Positions 8,713 to 15,317 of a stretch of 64,000 nucleotides of DNA are shown here, one piece after another. Below the pieces are notes generated by a model. The model did not search any database and was not told the DNA's origin. It worked only from the letters and a program-made list of their open reading frames with translations. Location of the stretch: NCBI RefSeq assembly GCF_000374805.1, contig NZ_KB895349.1:1-64000 (forward strand). Direction: 5' to 3'. Position 1 is the first letter of the stretch; every line of letters begins with the position of its first letter. A program made the position numbers and the translations under genes. The DNA is from Chitiniphilus shinanonensis DSM 23277 (GTDB lineage Bacteria; Pseudomonadota; Gammaproteobacteria; Burkholderiales; Chitinibacteraceae).

Positions 8713-8825
8713 TTGACTGATATTTGATCGACGCAGGATGATCGACGCCAGACTGTAAGCAAGCTCTTGCGCGCTTTCATTCATCCTCTGCTCTACGCGC
8801 CGGCCTCGTGGCCGGCGTTTTTTTT
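8713..8825 (+). ncRNA. Candidate small RNA ending in an orphan terminator
   Basis: A strong intrinsic terminator lies at 8798-8825: CGCCGGCC, a TCGT loop, GGCCGGCG, then eight T residues, on the plus strand only. No plus-strand gene precedes it; the nearest genes on both sides run on the minus strand. A TTGACT hexamer at 8713 could be a -35 site, but the -10 region is weak. This suggests a transcript of roughly 80 nt. The short direct repeat GATCGACGC occurs twice near its 5' part. The terminator is certain; the RNA is inferred. Confidence 0.4.
8798..8825 (+). terminator. Rho-independent terminator (orphan, plus strand)
   Basis: Perfect 8-bp GC stem with a 4-base loop followed by TTTTTTTT. 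It cannot serve the minus-strand acetyltransferase, because the T tract is on the wrong side. A separate perfect 9-bp hairpin at about 8844-8865 (GCGGCCGTC/GACGGCCGC) sits just past that gene's stop. Confidence 0.85.
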
Positions 8826-8882
8826 GTCCGCACCCAATGCAAAGCGGCCGTCACGGACGGCCGCTTGCGGCAGCGACGGCGC

Positions 8883-9470
8883 TCAGCGCTTTTCGCGCTC
8901 GGCGTACAGCGTGGCCATGTCGGGCGGATCGAGCTGGCGGACCACCCGGCACGGGTTGCCGGCGGCCAGCACGCAGCTCGGCACGTCGCGGGTGACGATA
9001 CTGCCGGCGCCGATCACGCTGTGGTCGCCGATGGTGACCCCGGCGCAGATGATGACGCCCGCGCCGATCCACACGTTCTGGCCGATGGTGATCGGCGCGG
9101 CCTGGAAGGCGCAGCGCTGGCGCGCCATCGGATCCACCGGGTGGGTCACCGTCAGCACCTGCACCCCGGGGGCGATCAGCGTGTAGTCGCCGATGGTGAT
9201 CGGCGCGCCGCCGTCGAGCGCCGAGCCGGAGTTGATGAACACCTTCCTGCCCAGGCGGATATTGCTGCCCCGGCCGATATACAGCGGCGCGGCGGCGTTG
9301 GTGCCCTCGCCGCATTCGGCCACCAGCTGCGGCAGCATGGCGTGGCGTTCCTCCCAGCTCATGGACGGATCGTTGTAGCGCAGCAGCATCGCGCGTTCGT
9401 GCTCGTAGCGTTCGCGGGCTTCGGGGTCGAAGATTTCGTCGAAGCCGTAGGTGACCAGGTTTTCGCGCAT
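8883..9470 (-). CDS. Sugar/maltose O-acetyltransferase, left-handed beta-helix family
   Basis: 195 residues, close to Maa/LacA/NodL length. The N-terminal cap reads AMLLRYNDPSMSWEERH and the C-terminal half is built of hexapeptide repeats (ITIGDYTLIAPGVQVL, ITIGQNVWIGAGVIICAGVT, GDHSVIGAGSIVTRDVPS), ending in the LacA-type AAGNPCRVVRQL. The active-site His is in VLTVTHPVDP. It transfers acetyl from acetyl-CoA to a hydroxyl of a sugar, in the cytoplasm; the exact acceptor cannot be told. Single gene; CGGAG precedes the ATG. Confidence 0.9.
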   Translation of the reverse strand: MRENLVTYGFDEIFDPEARERYEHERAMLLRYNDPSMSWEERHAMLPQLVAECGEGTNAAAPLYIGRGSNIRLGRKVFINSGSALDGGAPITIGDYTLIAPGVQVLTVTHPVDPMARQRCAFQAAPITIGQNVWIGAGVIICAGVTIGDHSVIGAGSIVTRDVPSCVLAAGNPCRVVRQLDPPDMATLYAEREKR

Positions 9471-9577
9471 TGCGCGGCTCCGTAAGTAATCGATGGAACA
9501 AGCTTAGCGCCGCCGTTGCCGTCCCCGGCAGTCCGTCCGCTCACAGCGACAATTCGGGCAATGTCTGCCGGCGATCG

Positions 9578-10735
9578 TCAGCCTGGTTGCGGCAATTTGT
9601 CCAGCGCGGCGCGCATTCGCGTCAGCGCTGCGGCCAGCGTGGCGCTGGGGCAGCCGAAGTTCAGCCGCACGAAGCCTGGCGCGCCGAAATCCGCCCCGTC
9701 GGACAAACCGACCCCCGCCGCCTCGAAGAACGCCTGCGGGTGTTCCAGCCCGGCGCCCCGACAGTCGATCCACGCCAGGTAGGTGGCCTGCGCCGGTAGC
9801 ACCCGCACGCCGGCCACGCCGTCCAGCGCGGCGACGATGGCGTCGCGGTTGGCGCGCAGCACCTCCAGCAGTTCGGCGCGCCACGCGGCGCCCTGGCCAT
9901 AGGCCGCGGCGGTGGCGGTCAGCCCCAGCAGGTTGGGATGCGGCACGATGCCGCGCATGGCGCGCTGGAAGGCGTGGCGCAGGCCGGCGTCGGGCACCAC
10001 GGCGAAGGCGCAGCCCAGGCCGGCGACGTTGTAGGTCTTGGATGCCGCCATCAGCGTGATGCTGCGTTGCGCGGCATCGGGCGACAGCATGGCGAACGGC
10101 AGGTGGCGCGCGCCGGGCTCCAGCAGCAGGTCGCAGTGGATTTCGTCGCTGACCACCACCAGGTCGCGCCGCCGCGCGATGTCGGCGATGGCCTCCAGCT
10201 CGGCGCGATCCCACGCGCGGCCCACCGGGTTGTGCGGATGGCACAGCAACAGCACCCGCGCGCCGGCGGCGGCCGCGTCCAGCGCCGGCAGATCCCAGCG
10301 CCACGGCAGCGCGTCGTCGGGCTCCAGCAGCGGCACCTTGAGCAGCGTGCGTTCGGAATACTGCGGCGCCGACATGAACGGCGGATAGACCGGCGTGGCG
10401 GTCAGCACCGCGTCGCCCGGCTGGCCGACCGCGCGGCAGGCGACGTTCAGCCCGGTGACCAGCCCCGGCAGCGGCACCAGCCATTCCGGCGCGATCTGCC
10501 AGCCGTAGTCGCGCCGCGCCGCGCCCAGCACCGCGCCCACCATCTCGCGCGTCGGCTCGCTGTAGCCGAAGCTGCCGCTCGCCACCCGCGCCGCCAGCGC
10601 CGCCGTCACTTCGGGCGGACTGGCGAAATCCATGTCCGCCACCCACATCGCCAGCACGTCGCGCCCGGCGTAGCGGTTCCACTTGATGTTGTCGGCCACC
10701 TCGCGCGAGGCGGAACGGGTGAAATCGTAGGGCAT
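9578..10735 (-). CDS. PatB/MalY-type PLP-dependent C-S beta-lyase
   Basis: 385 residues, fold-type I aminotransferase family. The opening FTRSASREVADNIKWNRYAG followed by DVLAMWVADMDFASPPEV is the PatB/MalY signature. PLP contacts: CHPHNPVGRAW, VVSDEIHCDLL, and the Schiff-base lysine in MAASKTYNVAGL. It most likely cleaves cystathionine or cysteine conjugates to thiol, pyruvate and ammonia; a housekeeping aminotransferase role is the alternative. It lies next to a cystine-type ABC transporter, which supports sulfur amino acid metabolism, though 320 bp separate them. CGGAG precedes the ATG. Confidence 0.88.
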   Translation of the reverse strand: MPYDFTRSASREVADNIKWNRYAGRDVLAMWVADMDFASPPEVTAALAARVASGSFGYSEPTREMVGAVLGAARRDYGWQIAPEWLVPLPGLVTGLNVACRAVGQPGDAVLTATPVYPPFMSAPQYSERTLLKVPLLEPDDALPWRWDLPALDAAAAGARVLLLCHPHNPVGRAWDRAELEAIADIARRRDLVVVSDEIHCDLLLEPGARHLPFAMLSPDAAQRSITLMAASKTYNVAGLGCAFAVVPDAGLRHAFQRAMRGIVPHPNLLGLTATAAAYGQGAAWRAELLEVLRANRDAIVAALDGVAGVRVLPAQATYLAWIDCRGAGLEHPQAFFEAAGVGLSDGADFGAPGFVRLNFGCPSATLAAALTRMRAALDKLPQPG

Positions 10736-11057
10736 CGGTTGCTCCGGAAAATCGTCAAACTACGCCGCGCCCACCGATGGCGCGCGCGGAATCAATCAAG
10801 CTGTGCAAGGGACGCGCCGCTGCCGGCATGGCCACTCTTTGGTCGCCCCGATGCAGACCAGCCCCAAGTACCCCACTGTCTCAACCCACCTCAATCGCAC
10901 CACGAACGAGCGTAGCGAGGCTCCCTCGCGGCGGCGAGGGCGGGGGGAGTGGATTCAAGAAGGAAGCCGATGCTGCACGCATACCAGTTGAGTTTCGCAC
11001 CCGGCTTCGCCGGGGGCTTGCTGCACCTGAGGTCATCCAGTGTGGTTGACCTGCACA
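10736..11057. other. Intergenic region with repeat debris
   Basis: No gene is supported. It contains a GAACGAGCGTAGCGAGGCTC stretch, a purine-rich GGGCGGGGGGAGTGGATTC segment resembling part of the large inverted-repeat element at 20 kb, and a CCGGCTTCGCCGGG tetraloop hairpin at about 11001. The promoter of the PatB-type gene must lie at its left end. Confidence 0.4.
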
Positions 11058-11714
11058 TCATCGGCGCCACTCAAGGCGCGCCTCGACCTGGCGCTGCACC
11101 CACTCGAACGCCGCGCTCATCGCCCAGTACAGCGCGGCGGCGGCCAGGTACAGCGGCAACGGCTGGAAGGTCTGCGCGATCACTTCCTTGGTGGCCAGCA
11201 TCAGCTCGGTGACGGTGATCACCGACACCAGCGACGTATCCTTGATCAGGCTGATCAGGCTGTTGGACAGGCTGGGCACCGCCAGCCGCAGCGCCTGCGG
11301 CGCCACCACGTGGCGCATGGTCTGCCACCAGGTCAGCCCCAGCGAATACCCGGCGTGCCACTGGTCCCGGCTCACCCCGGCGATGGCGCCGCGCATCGAT
11401 TCGGACAGGTACGCCGCCACGTTCAGCGTCAGCGCCAGCACCCCGGCGGTGGCCGGCGAGAATTCGATGCCCACGCTGGGCAGGCCGTAGTAGATGACGA
11501 AGATCTGCACCAGCAGCGGCGTGCCGCGCATCGCGCTGACGTAGAACGTCGCCACCTGCGCCAGCACCGGCACTTGCGCCACGCGCAGCAGCGCCACCAC
11601 GAAGCCCAGCGCCAGCCCCAGCACCATCGCGGCCAGCGCGAACGCCAGCGTGTAGCCCGCGCCCTTCAGCAGGAAGGGCCAGGCAAGGTGAAACAGATCG
11701 ATCCAGGTCTGCAT
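11058..11714 (-). CDS. Polar amino acid (cystine-type) ABC transporter permease
   Basis: 218 residues with about five membrane helices, the size of TcyL/YecS-type permeases. Landmarks: SAMRGTPLLVQIFVIYYGLP near residue 60, the EAA-loop region WHAGYSLGLTWWQTMRHVVA, and SLISLIKDTSLVSVITVTEL. It forms the membrane channel for the amino acid delivered by the binding protein encoded just upstream. An intrinsic terminator and a type-A hairpin separate the two genes, probably lowering permease output relative to the binding protein. The cognate ATPase gene is not found downstream. Confidence 0.9.
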   Translation of the reverse strand: MQTWIDLFHLAWPFLLKGAGYTLAFALAAMVLGLALGFVVALLRVAQVPVLAQVATFYVSAMRGTPLLVQIFVIYYGLPSVGIEFSPATAGVLALTLNVAAYLSESMRGAIAGVSRDQWHAGYSLGLTWWQTMRHVVAPQALRLAVPSLSNSLISLIKDTSLVSVITVTELMLATKEVIAQTFQPLPLYLAAAALYWAMSAAFEWVQRQVEARLEWRR

Positions 11715-11731
11715 GGCGGGTTCCGACGAAA

Positions 11732-11764
11732 CAAGAAAACCCCCAGGGACGGATGCCCTGGGGG
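11732..11764 (-). terminator. Terminator/attenuator between binding protein and permease genes
   Basis: On the minus strand a perfect 9-bp stem CCCCCAGGG / CCCTGGGGG is followed by TTTTCTTGTTT. It lies upstream of the permease start, within the transcript that begins at the binding protein. Partial read-through would give an excess of periplasmic binding protein, a common arrangement in ABC importers. Confidence 0.75.
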
Positions 11765-11811
11765 CCGGTTTGAAGCATACGGCGAATCAGGCGTGCTTGC
11801 GCGCGGGGTTT

Positions 11812-11942
11812 TGAACCCTACACCTTGAACCACAGAGGACAGTGAGAGCAGGGAGTTACACGGAGGAAACCTTCAGGGTCTGGTTTTCTCCGTGACCCCT
11901 CTGTGTCCTCACTGTCCTCTGTGGTTCAAGATTCAGGGTTCA
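11812..11942. repeat. Type-A intergenic hairpin element, copy 2
   Basis: Compact copy with almost no centre: TGAACCCTACACCTTGAACC on the left pairs with GGTTCAAGATTCAGGGTTCA on the right, the inner arms carry CACAGAGGACAGTGAGA and its complement, and the AAACC/GGTTT pair nearly meets. It starts 21 bp past the stop of the binding-protein gene. Confidence 0.9.
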
Positions 11943-11962
11943 GCGCTGCCCGCCAACACCAA

Positions 11963-12742
11963 TCACCGAGCGGCCGGGGCCTTCGACACGTCGGTGCCGA
12001 ACCACTTCAGCGACAGCTTCCTGAAGCTGCCGTCGGCGATCAGCGCCTTCAGCGCCTGATCGATGGCGGCCTTGAACTTGGGGTTGCCCTTGGCGAACGG
12101 AATCGCCGAGGTCACCACCTCGCCCACCGGCGCGCCGGCCTTCACCGGCAGCTTCGATTCCTTGATGGCGAACGGGATCATCAGGCTGTCGTTGAGCGCC
12201 GCGTCCAGCCGGCCCTGCGCCAGATCCTGTAAGTACTCCGGCGCGCCGGGGTAGGTCTTGACGTCGATGCCCGGCACCGACTTGGCGAACTCGGCGTAGT
12301 TGGTGCCCAGCCCCAGGCCCAGCTTTTTGCCCTTCAGATCGTCCAGCGACTTGAACACCCGCTTCTCGTCGCGACGCACGATCAACTGCGCGCTGGAATA
12401 GGTATACGGAATCGAGAAATCGAACACCTCGCGGCGCTTGGCGCTGTCGCCCACCTGGTTGATCACCACGTCGAACTTGCCGGCCTGCAGGCCCGCCAGC
12501 AGCCCGCTCCACTCGCCGGTGGTGAACTGCGCCTTCACCCCCAGCTTCTGCGCCAGCGCGCGGGCCAGCTCCACCTCGAAGCCGGTCAACTGGCCCTGTT
12601 TGTCCTTGAAGTTGAACGGCGGATAGGTGCCCTCCAGCGCCACATTCAACGCACCGCGCGCTTTCACGGTGTCCAGCAGATCGGCGGCCAGCGCCTGGGT
12701 GCCCAGCGCGATCAGCGCCAGCGCGGCAAGCAGTCGTTTCAT
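11963..12742 (-). CDS. Cystine/polar amino acid ABC transporter substrate-binding protein
   Basis: 259 residues. The signal peptide MKRLLAALALIALGTQALA is followed by ADLL. Family 3 binding protein features: GTYPPFNFKDKQGQLTGFEV, FDVVINQVGDSAKRRE, FDFSIPYTYSSAQLIV, GLGLGTNYAEF and DAALNDSLM. The closest functional types are FliY/TcyA (cystine) and related polar amino acid carriers. It is the first gene of an operon with the permease downstream. The start at 12742 follows GAGG; the longer upstream frame runs through a repeat element and is not coding. Confidence 0.9.
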   Translation of the reverse strand: MKRLLAALALIALGTQALAADLLDTVKARGALNVALEGTYPPFNFKDKQGQLTGFEVELARALAQKLGVKAQFTTGEWSGLLAGLQAGKFDVVINQVGDSAKRREVFDFSIPYTYSSAQLIVRRDEKRVFKSLDDLKGKKLGLGLGTNYAEFAKSVPGIDVKTYPGAPEYLQDLAQGRLDAALNDSLMIPFAIKESKLPVKAGAPVGEVVTSAIPFAKGNPKFKAAIDQALKALIADGSFRKLSLKWFGTDVSKAPAAR

Positions 12743-12834
12743 GCTAATAACCTCACGTTTTGAATGGTAAAGTTTTAATAACCAACAGAGCCTAACAAAA
12801 GTGGATCGGTGCGAAAAGTTCGGGTTTGCACGGA
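12743..12834 (-). promoter_or_regulatory. AT-rich promoter region of the cystine-type operon
   Basis: A markedly AT-rich stretch (GTTATTAAAACTTTACCATT on the minus strand) lies directly before the binding-protein start in otherwise GC-rich DNA. Exact -35 and -10 hexamers are not clear. Confidence 0.4.
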
Positions 12835-12978
12835 TGAACCCTAAACCTTGAACCACAGAGGACAGTGAGAACACGGAGATACACAGAGGACCCCAAAGCG
12901 TTTTGGGTGTTTCGGGTACGGTTTTCTCAGTGACCCCTCTGTGTTCTCCGTGTTCTCTGTGGTTCAAGATTTGGGGTC
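12835..12978. repeat. Type-A intergenic hairpin element, copy 3
   Basis: Left arm AACCCTAAACCTTGAACCAC, right arm GTGGTTCAAGATTTGGGGT, with long CACAGAGGACAGTGAGAACA-type inner arms. The centre holds a small hairpin CCCCAAAGCGTTTTGGG, also present in copy 4. It starts 24 bp past the EamA gene stop and lies upstream of the cystine operon promoter. Confidence 0.9.
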
Positions 12979-13001
12979 TGGCCAAGGTTTGAGGGATGCC
13001 C

Positions 13002-13898
13002 TCACCGCCGCTTCCCCACGATCCACACCCCGCCGATCACCACCGCCGCGCCCAGCCACTGGATCGGGCCGAGGTGTTCGTCCAGCACGCCCAGGCTCAG
13101 CACGATGGTCAGCACGGGGCCCAGGCTGCCGATGATGGCGGCGCGGCTGCTGCCGATGCGGCCGATGGCGCCGGCCAGCGCATAGATCGGCAGCACGGTG
13201 GCGACGATGGCGATGGCCAGCGCGTAGGCCAGCACCGGCCACGGCTGGAGCAGGTCGGCCAGCGGGCGGGTGGCGGCGAAGTGCGTGCCCATCGCCAGCG
13301 CGGATACTGTCAGCGCCAGCTCGGTGAAGCGCATCGCCCCCACCCGGGCGATCACCGCCGGGCTCCAGGTCAGGTATAGCGCGTAGGACAGCGTGGACAG
13401 GAATACCAGCACCACGCCGCTCCATTGCGCGCGGGCGTTGGCCAGGTCGGGCACCAGTACCAGGATCATCCCGGCATAGGTCAGCGCCAGCGCGCCGACC
13501 ACGCGCGCGGTGAGGCGCTGCTTGAGCAGCCACGCCGACAGCAGCACGGTGAAGGTGGGATAGAGCATCAGGATCAGCCGTTCCAGGCTGGCGCTGACCG
13601 TCACCAGCCCCAGGAAGTCGAGCAGGCTGGACAGGTAGTAGCCCAGCAGCCCCAGCAGCAACAGCCACCAGCGGTCGCGCCACGCCAGCGGCGACGCGGG
13701 GCTGCGGCGCCACAACCGCACCAGCAGCAGGAACGGCAACGCCAGCAGCAGCCGCAGCGTCAGCAGCGTGATCGCGTCCACGTGGAAGCGATAGGCCAGC
13801 TTGACGAAGATCGCCTTGGAGGCGAAGCCGACGGCGGCGAACACGGCGAGCGCGACGCCCATGCGGAAGGCGGAGGCTGGAGCGGTCGAATCGGGCAT
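13002..13898 (-). CDS. EamA/DMT-family membrane exporter
   Basis: 298 residues with ten hydrophobic segments in two EamA repeats of about 140 residues. Landmarks: FAAVGFASKAIFVKLAY in helix 1, SASLERLILMLYPTFTVLLS closing the first repeat, and GSLGPVLTIVLSLGVLDEHL with PIQWLGAAVVIGGVWIV at the end. DMT exporters expel metabolites such as amino acids; the substrate is not predictable. The ATG at 13898 follows AGGA. A short reading frame and a possible stem lie in its leader, see the separate entry. Confidence 0.9.
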   Translation of the reverse strand: MPDSTAPASAFRMGVALAVFAAVGFASKAIFVKLAYRFHVDAITLLTLRLLLALPFLLLVRLWRRSPASPLAWRDRWWLLLLGLLGYYLSSLLDFLGLVTVSASLERLILMLYPTFTVLLSAWLLKQRLTARVVGALALTYAGMILVLVPDLANARAQWSGVVLVFLSTLSYALYLTWSPAVIARVGAMRFTELALTVSALAMGTHFAATRPLADLLQPWPVLAYALAIAIVATVLPIYALAGAIGRIGSSRAAIIGSLGPVLTIVLSLGVLDEHLGPIQWLGAAVVIGGVWIVGKRR

Positions 13899-13985
13899 GG
13901 CGGTTCCTGTATTGGGCGAACCGCGATGGAGCAGAAGGCACACACCGCGGTCGGGATTTCCACGGTGGCGACGAGAACGGACGCG

Positions 13986-14051
13986 CTACCGCGGCGGGCG
14001 GATCAGCCAGCCGGCGGTTTTCGGGGTGATATGGATATTGCGGCGCGTCAT
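13986..14051 (-). CDS. Possible 21-residue leader peptide upstream of the EamA exporter
   Basis: ATG at 14051 to TAG at 13986 encodes MTRRNIHITPKTAGWLIRPP plus a final R. It ends about 90 bp before the exporter start. No clear Shine-Dalgarno sequence precedes it; a TTGACC hexamer about 30 bp upstream could place the transcription start close to the ATG. The space to the exporter contains ACCGCG...CGCGGT, able to pair around the exporter's leader. A basic, proline-ending short peptide before a transporter gene is reminiscent of translational attenuation leaders, but this is weakly supported. Confidence 0.3.
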   Translation of the reverse strand: MTRRNIHITPKTAGWLIRPPR

Positions 14052-14264
14052 GGTTGCAAGCTAGCAGCGCTGGGAAGATAGGGTCAAGTTACGTGATGTT
14101 CAGATAACTTGGGGCAAATCACTGCGCCGATTACGAGCAGCTGTTAAATAAAATGTTTTTTCCAGAAATTTGATAGCAAACAATGAGTAATTTATGGGGT
14201 GTCCGGGATAGTGTTTCGGAGATCGCAATGGGACTTGCTGATCGAATATATGAGGGAGTATGTG
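14052..14264. promoter_or_regulatory. Divergent promoter region, EamA exporter / lipoprotein
   Basis: AT-rich DNA (for example TTAAATAAAATGTTTTTTCC near 14147) separates divergent genes and must hold both promoters. No convincing operator was identified. Confidence 0.4.
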
Positions 14265-15251
14265 ATGTCGAAATACGGTACGCGCCAGGGAGTGATCTAT
14301 TGTGCAATCGCTGTGCTGGCGGGGGCATTGGCGGCTTGCGGCGGAAGTGGCGACGCCACGGTACCTCCGGTTCCATCGGAACCATCGCCTCCGCCAAAAA
14401 TTCCCGAAACCTACGGCCAGTGCCTGGAGCAACTGGCCAGTCTGCCTGCCGGTGTTGCGAGTGCGCCGGTATCGGTGACGGCCAGTGAGCCGATTGCCGT
14501 GGCGGATGTTCACGTGAACGAATGGACCGGCTTCGAGCCAAGCAGCGGTAACTGGAATGGTGCGCGCTATTTGAATAGTCGCGAATACGAGTTCCCACCG
14601 CGTACCACGAGTTGGGTCAATGAATCTGGAGAGACCACCGTTGCTCAGCAGGTCATGGCGGAGACACGTCACACTGGCTTGGTTTTTTACGAAAATGCGC
14701 AGTCGCGAGAGACGGTTTTCGCGTCTCAGCCGGGCTATCCATACAATGCGCCGCCGCTGCTTAAAACCACATTCTATGGGGCGGATGGGCGCTATCTGGG
14801 GCGCAATGGGACCTTCAACGGCATCGAATCGCGGGAACTTAGCACTGCCGAGAAAGCCTTGCTGGCCAAGGGTGAAACGATGGCGCTGCCTTCCTATGGC
14901 GTTTGGGAGATCGTATCTGGGGGCGCGCCAACTAGATTCGGGATGTACGAGATCAGCTATCGCTACGATGGCTTGGAGGCGGTTCAAACGGGGCTGATGG
15001 GGGAGGTTCATGCATGCAAGCTCGTCAATGAACGGCGTTTTCATGCCGTGCTGCCAGATGGCTACGTCATCAAGGATTTCACACGGGAACTCATCACGAC
15101 CTGGTCCGTGCCCCGGGTGGGGGTGATTTATCGCGAGGAAGGGGAATGGGGCTCCAATGATTTCGATCGTCACACGGTAGTCAAGGTCGACTTGGCCTGG
15201 CGCGTGGTGAATGGGGTGAAATACACGATGCCCCGTACTAATCCAGATTGA
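14265..15251 (+). CDS. Secreted lipoprotein of unknown function
   Basis: 328 residues. The ATG at 14265 follows GAGGGAG at 6 bp. The N-terminus SKYGTRQGVIYCAIAVLAGA followed by LAACGGSG is a lipoprotein signal with lipobox LAAC; Gly-Gly-Ser after the Cys suggests outer-membrane sorting. A proline-rich linker (PPVPSEPSPPPKIPE) precedes a globular domain with no family I recognise. Internal marks include Thr/Ser/Tyr-rich stretches, GLVFYENAQSRETVFAS and YEISYRYDGLEAVQ. Its G+C is lower than that of its neighbours, hinting at recent acquisition. It ends at a strong shared terminator. Confidence 0.75.
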   Translation: MSKYGTRQGVIYCAIAVLAGALAACGGSGDATVPPVPSEPSPPPKIPETYGQCLEQLASLPAGVASAPVSVTASEPIAVADVHVNEWTGFEPSSGNWNGARYLNSREYEFPPRTTSWVNESGETTVAQQVMAETRHTGLVFYENAQSRETVFASQPGYPYNAPPLLKTTFYGADGRYLGRNGTFNGIESRELSTAEKALLAKGETMALPSYGVWEIVSGGAPTRFGMYEISYRYDGLEAVQTGLMGEVHACKLVNERRFHAVLPDGYVIKDFTRELITTWSVPRVGVIYREEGEWGSNDFDRHTVVKVDLAWRVVNGVKYTMPRTNPD

Positions 15252-15269
15252 TCCGAGCCCGCTCGCCCC

Positions 15270-15306
15270 AAGAAAAAGCCCACCGTCGCCGGTGGGCTTT
15301 TTCTTG
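15270..15306. terminator. Bidirectional rho-independent terminator
   Basis: AGAAAAAGCCCACCG, a TCGC loop, then CGGTGGGCTTTTTCTT. The A and T tracts flank the stem symmetrically, so it serves both the lipoprotein gene (plus) and the convergent 5'-nucleotidase gene (minus). Confidence 0.95.
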
Positions 15307-15317
15307 GCTGATGAAAG

